The notes under the pieces were generated by a model. The model ran no database searches and was not told the origin of the DNA. It saw only the letters and a list, made by a program, of their open reading frames with translations. A program made the translations under genes and the position numbers. From Singulisphaera sp. GP187 (GTDB taxonomy: Bacteria; Planctomycetota; Phycisphaerae; Phycisphaerales; SM1A02), in NCBI GenBank assembly GCA_945871915.1, contig CAMBXO010000006.1, positions 1-64,000 on the forward strand: DNA of 64,000 nt. The letters are read 5' to 3'. Positions 16,592 to 23,925 of the stretch are shown one piece after another (the stretch's first letter is position 1; each line of letters begins with the position of its first letter).

Positions 16592-17463
16592 ATCCTCAGG
16601 TCGCCGCGGCGGTCAAGGCGTGTGAAACGGTGACGCGTTTACGGGCTCGCAACTTCTATTATGGTTTGCGCCTCACGCCATTGGACCGTCGGTGGGCGAT
16701 GTATGCGGTGTATGCGTGGATGCGGCAGGCGGACGATCTGGCCGATGAGCATGGCCCGTCTCGCAGCGAACGTGCACAACGAATGCAAATCTTTCGAGAA
16801 GACACGGAACAAGCTCTCGCTGGTCACGCCGATCCATCGCAACCAGCCATGGTGGCTCTTGCCGAAGCCGTTCAACAATTTCAATTGAAACCCGAAGAAT
16901 TCCGAGAGATGTTGCTGGGTCAGTGGGGCGATCTGGATGCGGCGGCCTTTCAATCGTGGGAGGACTTGCGCACCTTTTGCTACCGGGTCGCAGGAACCGT
17001 AGGCCTGATCTGCATTCGCATTTGGGGGTTTTCAAATCCGGAGGCGCCGCGTCTGGCCATCGAGCGCGGCATTGCCTTTCAGCTCACCAATGTTCTGCGA
17101 GATCTGCGAGAAGACCTTGACGCCGGTCGCTGCTACGTGCCGCTACGAGAATTCGCTGCGATGGAATTGACTCCAGCAGAATTGCGGGACTGGAAACAGA
17201 GCGACCGATGTGTGGAGTTCATTCGAGCGCAGACGCAACGGGCTCGGTTGCACTATGAACGCAGCCAGCCACTGGATGCAATGATCGATCCGGCGTGTCG
17301 ACCCACCCTGTGGGCTATGACGCAGATTTATTCTGGCATTCTCGATCGCATCGAAGCGAACCCGCAGATTGTGGTGGCTGGTCGGGCCAGATTGTCCAAC
17401 TTTCGCAAAGCGTGGATCGCTTGGCGGGCCACCCGTTTGTCGTCGCAGGGACTCGCCGTATGA
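16588..17463 (+). CDS. hpnD: Presqualene diphosphate synthase HpnD
   Basis: Condenses two farnesyl diphosphates to presqualene diphosphate. The 291-residue protein has RARNFYYGLRLTP near the N-terminus, QADDLADE (47-54), FCYRVAGTVGL and the second Asp-rich motif NVLRDLREDLDAGRCYVP. The GTG at 16588 overlaps the hpnC stop and has GGAGG upstream. The stop overlaps the hpnE start (ATGA). Confidence 0.92.
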   Translation: MNPQVAAAVKACETVTRLRARNFYYGLRLTPLDRRWAMYAVYAWMRQADDLADEHGPSRSERAQRMQIFREDTEQALAGHADPSQPAMVALAEAVQQFQLKPEEFREMLLGQWGDLDAAAFQSWEDLRTFCYRVAGTVGLICIRIWGFSNPEAPRLAIERGIAFQLTNVLRDLREDLDAGRCYVPLREFAAMELTPAELRDWKQSDRCVEFIRAQTQRARLHYERSQPLDAMIDPACRPTLWAMTQIYSGILDRIEANPQIVVAGRARLSNFRKAWIAWRATRLSSQGLAV

Positions 17464-18845
17464 GTCGAGTGGTCATTGTGGGCGGAGGGCTTGCAGGTAT
17501 CGCCGCGGCCATGCGTCTTGCACGCAACGGGTTGAAGCCGATTCTCATTGAGAGTCGAAAGAAACTTGGCGGGCGTGCCACCAGTTTCATCGACCCGCGA
17601 ACCAACGAAGTTCTTGACAATTGCCAGCATGTGGTGATGGGGTGCTGCACCAACTTGCTTGCGCTGTACAGCGAGCTGGGAGTTCTTGACCGCATCCAAT
17701 GGCATGGCGCAACGTATTGGGCCAATCCGCCGCATGCACACGACAGACTTCAAGCCGGATGGTTTCCGGCGCCGACGCACTTTACAGAGTCGTTTCTGAA
17801 ACTTCGCATGCTCTCTGTTGGTGACAAGGTTTCGATTGCGCGCGCCATGTGGCGGTTGATTCGCATGGGTCGTGCGGGGCGGTTGGCGTGGCGCGGGCGC
17901 ACCTTCTTGGAGTTTCTCATCGAGACGCGTCAGACTCAACGAGCCTGCGAATTGTTCTGGGAACCGATTGTGGTGAGTTCGTGCAACCTTCCATGCAGCC
18001 GCGTTGATGCGCCGTGTGCCATGCAGGTGATGCAGGAGGGATTTCTTTCACACCGGTTTGCAAGCGCCATGGGTCTCAGTACCGTACCGCTGCTGTCGCT
18101 GTACGACGCGGCGCAATCCAAAATTGAAGCAGCAGGCGGAAGCGTGCGACTGGGTGTCAGTGCACAGAGTCTTGCGTTTGATGGCCGCCGCGTGACCGGC
18201 GTTGTCACGGATGAGGGCCTTGTGGAAGGCGCGTCCTTTGTGATCGCCGTTCCATGTGATCGACTTGATCGACTTTGTTCCGAGTCGATGAAGAAAGCAG
18301 ATCGTCGGCTGCAGCATCTTGCAGAGATCCGGCACAGTCCCATTCTCGGCGTGCATCTGGTGTATGCATCGCCTGTTCTGAACACGCCGCACCTTGTGCT
18401 TCCGGGTCGCCCAACGCAGTGGCTCTTCAACAAGGGAACGGATTCCAACGGACGGCAAATGATTCATGCCGTGATTTCGGCTGCGGACGATTGGATGGAA
18501 TTCAGCGAGTCAGAGATCGCTCGTCGCGTGCACGAAGATGTTCAATGGGCCTGTCCCAAAGCCGTCGGGCTACCACCGCACAGTGTTCGAAGCGTGAAGG
18601 AACGGCGGGCAACGTTTGCGGCTATTCCCGGATGCCATGACTTGCGACCCAGTGCCAGAGCCGATGCGCTGGGTGGTATTGACAATTTGGTTTTAGCCGG
18701 TGATTGGTGCGACACCGGTTGGCCGGCGACCATGGAGGGTGCGGTTCGAAGCGGCTTTACCGCGGCGGCCGTTTGCATTGGGCATGGAGGGCAGGAGCCT
18801 GACTTACCGATTGCGCCGCTTGCCCGATGGATGGGATTGCGTTGA
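17460..18845 (+). CDS. hpnE: Hydroxysqualene dehydroxylase / squalene-forming FAD enzyme HpnE
   Basis: FAD-dependent amine-oxidase/phytoene-desaturase-like enzyme that completes squalene synthesis. The 461-residue protein opens with the dinucleotide-binding motif VVIVGGGLAGIAAAMRLA, followed by ESRKKLGGRATSF, and ends with the typical LVLAGDWCDTGWPATMEGAV, which closes the FAD site. Start overlaps hpnD by 4 nt; the end overlaps queG by 19 nt. Confidence 0.92.
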   Translation: MSRVVIVGGGLAGIAAAMRLARNGLKPILIESRKKLGGRATSFIDPRTNEVLDNCQHVVMGCCTNLLALYSELGVLDRIQWHGATYWANPPHAHDRLQAGWFPAPTHFTESFLKLRMLSVGDKVSIARAMWRLIRMGRAGRLAWRGRTFLEFLIETRQTQRACELFWEPIVVSSCNLPCSRVDAPCAMQVMQEGFLSHRFASAMGLSTVPLLSLYDAAQSKIEAAGGSVRLGVSAQSLAFDGRRVTGVVTDEGLVEGASFVIAVPCDRLDRLCSESMKKADRRLQHLAEIRHSPILGVHLVYASPVLNTPHLVLPGRPTQWLFNKGTDSNGRQMIHAVISAADDWMEFSESEIARRVHEDVQWACPKAVGLPPHSVRSVKERRATFAAIPGCHDLRPSARADALGGIDNLVLAGDWCDTGWPATMEGAVRSGFTAAAVCIGHGGQEPDLPIAPLARWMGLR

Positions 18846-19801
18846 AGAGTGCTGAACGCGATTCGGTGACGGCTGAAATACTTTCGCAACTTGCCGATGC
18901 CGGGTTTGCACTCGCTGGCATTTGCGATGCAAAGCCAATCGATCGACCGCACGCATTTGCGGCGTGGCTTGCAGAAGGGCATCACGGCCAGATGCACTAT
19001 CTGGCAAAGCATGTCAGCAAGCGTGTCGATCCATCACAGTTGGTCGAAGACGCCAAGTCCATCATCTGTGTCGCGGATTGCTATAGCGATGGAAAGCCAG
19101 ACGAGCGGCGGGTCGATCACGAAAGGCATGGGCGCATCGCTCGGTATGCACGCGGCCGCGATTACCACCGTGTGCTGCGGGAGCGGCTCGAGCCGATCGC
19201 TCAATCGCTTCGGCTTCGATTTCCGGGCGAGCGATTTCGAGTCTGCGTGGATACGGCGCCCATTGCCGAGCGAGACCATGCAGTACGAGCCGGACTTGGT
19301 CGCATCGGCAAACACACCTTGTTGATTGGAGATCACGGCGTTGGCAGTTGGTTGGTGCTGGGTGAAATTGTGACCACCTTGCATCTCACACCAACACCGT
19401 CTCGTGATGGTGATCCCTGCGGCTCCTGTACGCGGTGCATTGATGCGTGCCCCACGCAAGCGATCGAGCCGTGGAAGGTCAAGGCCGAGCGGTGCATTAG
19501 TTACCTCACGATCGAACACGAGGGCGAGCCGGCGGAATGGTTTCGAAATAGGGCCGATGACTGGCTCTTTGGATGTGATGCGTGCATTGAAGCCTGTCCG
19601 CATTCGCAATGGACGCTGCGAGCGCGAGAAACCCCGATTCGCAGTGACTACGCCGCAACACACGGTTCATTTGAGTTGGATGCCGTCGCTCGGTGGACCG
19701 AAGAAGAGCGGATCAACCTTGGGTTGTCCGAGGTGCTGCTGCGAGCAAGTCTTGCATCATGGAAGCGGAATGCGGAGTTGTTGGTACGCAAGCAGGCGTA
19801 A
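18827..19801 (+). CDS. queG: Epoxyqueuosine reductase
   Basis: Last step of queuosine synthesis in tRNA, a cobalamin and iron-sulfur enzyme. The 324-residue protein shows VDTAPIAERDHAVRAGLG, GKHTLLI, the ferredoxin-like CGSCTRCIDACPTQAI, then CISYLTIEH and CDACIEACPHS, giving two 4Fe-4S sites. The ATG at 18827 lies inside the 3' end of hpnE, so it is the last gene of the dnaX-to-queG string. No other queuosine gene is nearby. It converges with the lipoprotein gene 33 nt downstream. Confidence 0.93.
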   Translation: MDGIALKSAERDSVTAEILSQLADAGFALAGICDAKPIDRPHAFAAWLAEGHHGQMHYLAKHVSKRVDPSQLVEDAKSIICVADCYSDGKPDERRVDHERHGRIARYARGRDYHRVLRERLEPIAQSLRLRFPGERFRVCVDTAPIAERDHAVRAGLGRIGKHTLLIGDHGVGSWLVLGEIVTTLHLTPTPSRDGDPCGSCTRCIDACPTQAIEPWKVKAERCISYLTIEHEGEPAEWFRNRADDWLFGCDACIEACPHSQWTLRARETPIRSDYAATHGSFELDAVARWTEEERINLGLSEVLLRASLASWKRNAELLVRKQA

Positions 19802-19834
19802 GTCTGAGCCGAAGAGCGCACCGACAAGAATGAA

Positions 19835-21340
19835 TCAGACCGCGTGACTCGCGGGCGGAGGACTTGCAGGTGGTTCGCTTGCAGGTGGTTCACTTGCAGG
19901 TGGTTCACTTGTGGGCTGTTCACTCGCTGGCGGCGCATCACTCACGGGCGTATCGCTCGCAGGGGTTTCACTCGCTGGAGCATCACTCGGCGTCGCATCA
20001 CTTGCCGCAGGCGCATCCGCGGCGGCGGCCGCTGGAAGCATTGGGCTCAGACGAGCCTTCGTTTCCGTCGCTCGCAACTTCAGATTGCCTGGAACTTCTG
20101 AATCTGCAAGTGATTGAATGGCCACATCCAGTGACTCAACAGCCTTGGTCAAGCAGGAATTTCGTTCCGTTTGAGCGTTGGTGGCGGCAGAACCCCAGTT
20201 GCCCGCCGAATCCAGTACAGCCATGGCACCAAATGCACGCGACTCCAATTCAACACCCATCGCTCGCCGTTCAAACATGGTGGCTTTGCTCAACTGAGCC
20301 GAGGCGATCGAGAGTCGCGCCGATTCACCTAACGCCCCAGAAACCGATTGCCCAGCCTGCGCATCACTGGCGGCTCGGTCGAAGGACTCACTCGCTCGTT
20401 CAAGCAGTGTCTTCAACGGCCCGGCACTTGTTTCCATAAGTGTCTTGGCTTGCAGCCCTGCATCCTGTTGCAACGCTTGCAGCCGCTGTGCCAGTGCAGC
20501 AACAGCCTGTTGTCGATCCTGCATGATCGCCTCGACATCCGCTTGAGAGGCCGCGAGGTGCGTCGCCTCATTCTGAAGGTGACTTTGGCGAGCCGCAATC
20601 AAGGAACGATTGAATTCCTGCGTTCCGTAGTCGAGTTCCAACAGCGACATTTGCGACCTCCACTGCACAGACTGCTTCACTTCGCCGTCGGACTGCCGGG
20701 CCAGCGTTGTGGCGTGGGCTGGAGTCGCTTTCATGGCTTGCTGATGGAGAGCCATTTGATTGGCCGCGCTGGCATCAATGCGTTGACGGAGTTCCGTGAT
20801 GCGAATCTTGGTTTCGCCCGCCTCCTTGGTGGCCACATCCACCAATTGCGAAAGAGCCATGCTCTGACTCTCGATTTCTTTCTGACGAGCGGCCAAGGTC
20901 TCGATCGCCGCAACCGTTTCTGATTCCTGAGTTTTGCCAGCCTCAGCCAATTGGGCCATGGCTCCAATGTTGGCCAACACGGCATCGCAGCGGTGCCGTT
21001 GCGAAGTTTCCAGTTGCTCCGCAGCGGCAGCGTCCAACCGTCCCGCCTCGCGATGAAGTTGACTGGCCATCATTTTTAATGAAAGTTTTTGTCCCGCGGT
21101 GGCACCAGCAGGAGGTGTCATGGAAGTCGCGGCGTTTCGAAGTGCTTCGGCCGTTTTCTCGCAGTCCTCTGGTGTCACGATGGCGGCTTCGGCAAGAACT
21201 CGTCGAGAGCGAACAATCATCGCGTCGATCGATCGAGCGGCCGCGATCCCTTGGTCACCAGAACTCAGCTGCTCGCAACCAACGGAAAGCACTCCGCACA
21301 GCAGCGCAACAAGAAAAGCCTTGGGTCGATGGATGAACAT
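19835..21340 (-). CDS. Coiled-coil lipoprotein with Pro/Ser/Glu repeat tail
   Basis: Not recognised. The 501-residue protein starts with a signal peptide and lipobox (LCGVLSVGC, Cys 22). Residues about 60-330 are Ala/Gln/Glu/Leu-rich helices with heptad-like patterning (QRLQALQQDAGLQAKTLME), predicted to be coiled coil. The last about 70 residues are low-complexity Ala/Ser/Pro/Glu, ending in near-perfect SEPPA repeats encoded by 15-bp tandem DNA repeats. Such a form suggests a periplasmic or cell-surface spacer or structural lipoprotein, which is an inference. Start ATG 21340; it is divergent from nothing and lies 15 nt downstream of the stop of the next minus-strand gene. Confidence 0.8.
   Translation of the reverse strand: MFIHRPKAFLVALLCGVLSVGCEQLSSGDQGIAAARSIDAMIVRSRRVLAEAAIVTPEDCEKTAEALRNAATSMTPPAGATAGQKLSLKMMASQLHREAGRLDAAAAEQLETSQRHRCDAVLANIGAMAQLAEAGKTQESETVAAIETLAARQKEIESQSMALSQLVDVATKEAGETKIRITELRQRIDASAANQMALHQQAMKATPAHATTLARQSDGEVKQSVQWRSQMSLLELDYGTQEFNRSLIAARQSHLQNEATHLAASQADVEAIMQDRQQAVAALAQRLQALQQDAGLQAKTLMETSAGPLKTLLERASESFDRAASDAQAGQSVSGALGESARLSIASAQLSKATMFERRAMGVELESRAFGAMAVLDSAGNWGSAATNAQTERNSCLTKAVESLDVAIQSLADSEVPGNLKLRATETKARLSPMLPAAAAADAPAASDATPSDAPASETPASDTPVSDAPPASEQPTSEPPASEPPASEPPASPPPASHAV
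19863..19922. repeat. 15-bp tandem repeats in the lipoprotein tail
   Basis: Four units of 15 bp start at 19863, 19878, 19893 and 19908 (core cttgcaggtggttca). They encode five-residue PASEP-type repeats on the minus strand. The fourth unit is diverged. Confidence 0.85.
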
Positions 21341-21355
21341 AAGGGGCGGAGTTTA

Positions 21356-22786
21356 CTACCGCTCGTCGGACGCCGTTGGCGGGCGTTCAGCACAAGGCGG
21401 CGGAGTTTTCAGCGTGTACGAAATCGGATAACTCGGGCGAGGCCGATGCATTCCCCGAATCCACGCGATGGCATCGGTGAGTTTGCTTTTTCGGGATTCC
21501 TCAATCGCTGGGGTATAGCCCGGTACCGCAGGGTGGGGATGACCAACACCTGAGGCCGATTGAGCGTGTCCAAGAAGAACCGATTCCTCAGGCTTGTCAA
21601 AGTCAATCATCGGCCGTCCATCCGCAGTCTTAAAATTCAACAGGATCCAAAGATTGGTGTAGGCCGTGGTGGGATCCCGCGAATCTGTGGTGGCCAGAAG
21701 AAATCGACCGCTTCGATCGCCGCCATGGCAACGACTCGTTGCACAATTTGGAATCAGCCATCCACTCTGCACATCGCGTCGAAAGGTCTGCAGGTGTTCT
21801 GGGTCCTGCATCACGTTCACCCGTTCGTACAGATCACGGGCCTTCAATTCAAAGAGCAGCTTCACAATGCGATCAGACGACCAGTGATTCATGCGCTCGC
21901 GTTCCTGAGGCGTGGCAGGCAACAACGGGCTGTCGGCATAGTTGGTGCGAATGTCTTGGACAAGATCCGGAGGCAATTCAATCCGTGGTGGATTGGCGAG
22001 ATCAATTTCCATCAGCCGAATAAGATTCACATCGCGAGCACTCAATCGTGGCACTTGATCGTCGGCCACCGCAGACGGACGATCGGGTGAAGCCGGCGTT
22101 GTGATCTCACCGGCCCGGCGTTGGCGAGACTCCTTCATTCGTAATTCAGATTCGGCAAGCGATTGCAGCCTGCGTGCCTCTTCAGAATCAAAATCGCGTC
22201 GAATCGGTTTCAGTTCCTCCAGTGCAATGTCCGGATGGCCCTCTTGCATGATCCACCGAATCATGGTGAGCCGAAGTTCAATGGCATCTTTGGGAATGCC
22301 TTGACGATATTCCTGAAGTCGTTGCTCAAAGGGCGGATCGACTTCTAAGCCAAGAATCTGCCGCCGTAGCAATTCGGTTCGAACACCCGCAATCCGCACG
22401 GTGGCCGATTGAAAGTCATCCTTCTCCAAAATCGCTGCAATCTTTCGGCCATCCCGCCGAAGGACATGCACCTTGGTTCCTGGCGGATCGTCCAACAATG
22501 AAACGATGGACACGATCGAGTTGCGGTCGACGGTTCGTTCTTCTCCTTCAGGGGTGCGAACCACCAACACTGCTTCATCCTCTCGAAGAACGGTGCCTCC
22601 AAACTCCTTATAAAAATCCAGAATGATCCACACGCGTCGAGGCTTGGTTGTCGCTGGAGTCTCCGATGGAATGGAGGTGCTACTTGCCGCGGGCGGTGCC
22701 ACGGTGGAACCCGAATCGCTCGGTGGTGGAGCGGTTTGCAGAAGGGTGGTGCACAGGATGCAATGGAGGACAAGCACGGAACGCAC
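21356..22786 (-). CDS. Exported protein with CX4CH site
   Basis: Not a named family. From the GTG at 22786 the 476-residue protein starts with a hydrophobic signal-like segment (VLVLHCILCTTLLQ) and a Pro/Ser/Thr-rich linker. A beta-rich part follows (GGTVLREDEAVLVVRTPEGEE), then a helical middle. The C-terminal third holds NCATSRCHGG, a C-x4-C-H site, followed by YTNLWILLNF, HPHPAVPGYTP and a helix with WIRGMH. This resembles planctomycete cytochrome-type domains with variant heme c sites. GTG 22777 is an alternative start. It is divergent from the TIM-barrel gene, sharing a 104-bp region. Confidence 0.7.
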   Translation of the reverse strand: MRSVLVLHCILCTTLLQTAPPPSDSGSTVAPPAASSTSIPSETPATTKPRRVWIILDFYKEFGGTVLREDEAVLVVRTPEGEERTVDRNSIVSIVSLLDDPPGTKVHVLRRDGRKIAAILEKDDFQSATVRIAGVRTELLRRQILGLEVDPPFEQRLQEYRQGIPKDAIELRLTMIRWIMQEGHPDIALEELKPIRRDFDSEEARRLQSLAESELRMKESRQRRAGEITTPASPDRPSAVADDQVPRLSARDVNLIRLMEIDLANPPRIELPPDLVQDIRTNYADSPLLPATPQERERMNHWSSDRIVKLLFELKARDLYERVNVMQDPEHLQTFRRDVQSGWLIPNCATSRCHGGDRSGRFLLATTDSRDPTTAYTNLWILLNFKTADGRPMIDFDKPEESVLLGHAQSASGVGHPHPAVPGYTPAIEESRKSKLTDAIAWIRGMHRPRPSYPISYTLKTPPPCAERPPTASDER

Positions 22787-22890
22787 GATTGTGCCACAAG
22801 CGCACGACTTGTGTCGCCAAGGGCTCTCCCTGTGTGAAGGGCTCTGCGGCGAACGAATCGGGTAGCGTGTGCTGCACAAGGAGCCCGTGC

Positions 22891-23883
22891 ATGAAACTTG
22901 GCTTGATGAGCGCGCTGTTTTCCGATCGATCGCTTGAGGATGCATGTCTGTTCTGCGCACGCAATGGCCTTGAAGCCATTGAATTGCCGGTGGGTGCATA
23001 CCCCGGTTCGCCATTTTTCAACGCGGCCAAGGTGTTCGGAAGCGTTCGTGAACAGAATCGGATCAAGGGCCTGTTGCGTGACTATGGACTCACGCTCAGC
23101 GCGTTGTCCGTGCACGGAAATCCCATTCATCCCAATCGTTCGATCGCTCGCGAGCACCATGCAGCGTGGGAAACAGCGGTGAAACTTGCTCCCAAATTGG
23201 GGACCGACATTGTGATTTCATTTAGTGGTTGTCCCGGTGGAAGTCGAACCGACCAGCAACCCAATTGGGTGACGTGTCCGTGGCCTGATGATTTTCGTCA
23301 AGTGCTGAAATATCAATGGGACAAAGTTCTGGTTCCGTATTGGAGTGCCGCTGTCAAAACACTTTCGAAACATGGTGTTCGTTGCGCATGGGAGCCGCAT
23401 CCTGGATTCTGTGTGTACAACCCGGGCACGCTCATCCAACTCAGTGAGAAGGCCATGAAGGCCAGCGGTCACAAGGGCAAGCCCGTGCTTGGAGCCAACT
23501 TGGATCCGTCACATTTATTTTGGCAGGGCATCAATCCGGTGATTGCGGCCAAGACCCTTGGTGAGGCCGGCTTGCTCTTTCATGTGCACGCCAAGGACAC
23601 CGAACTTATTCAACACGAAGCCGACCGCAATGGGTATCTCGATGGTCGCTCCTATGACCGCCACGCCGAGCGAAGTTGGAACTTTCGATCGTGCGGTTGG
23701 GGGCACGGCACCGAATTCTGGCGACCCTTTGTCAGCATGCTCCGCAGGCAGGGCTACGACCATGTTCTCAGCATCGAACATGAAGATCCGCTGATGAGTT
23801 CTGAGGAGGGTGTGATCCGCGCGATCGAATTTCTTCAGGGATGCATGATTGAACAAGCGGTTCCGAAGACCTCTCGTCCGTAA
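22891..23883 (+). CDS. Sugar phosphate isomerase/epimerase-like TIM-barrel protein
   Basis: Xylose isomerase-like/AP-endonuclease-2 superfamily barrel, 330 residues. Recognisable strands include MKLGLMSALF, GLEAIELPVG, the metal-ligand-bearing CAWEPHPGF, GANLDPSHLFWQG, FHVHAKDTE and VLSIEHEDP, whose Glu, Asp and His residues fit the divalent-metal site of the family. The ATG at 22891 has AAGGAG 7 nt upstream. Substrate is unknown; myo-inositol or hydroxypyruvate-type sugar isomers are typical of the family. It stands alone, followed by the convergent glutamate dehydrogenase gene. Confidence 0.88.
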   Translation: MKLGLMSALFSDRSLEDACLFCARNGLEAIELPVGAYPGSPFFNAAKVFGSVREQNRIKGLLRDYGLTLSALSVHGNPIHPNRSIAREHHAAWETAVKLAPKLGTDIVISFSGCPGGSRTDQQPNWVTCPWPDDFRQVLKYQWDKVLVPYWSAAVKTLSKHGVRCAWEPHPGFCVYNPGTLIQLSEKAMKASGHKGKPVLGANLDPSHLFWQGINPVIAAKTLGEAGLLFHVHAKDTELIQHEADRNGYLDGRSYDRHAERSWNFRSCGWGHGTEFWRPFVSMLRRQGYDHVLSIEHEDPLMSSEEGVIRAIEFLQGCMIEQAVPKTSRP

Positions 23884-23925
23884 TGGTGGTGCGAACTCGG
23901 CGAAGCGCCGAATTGTGGCAACCCA

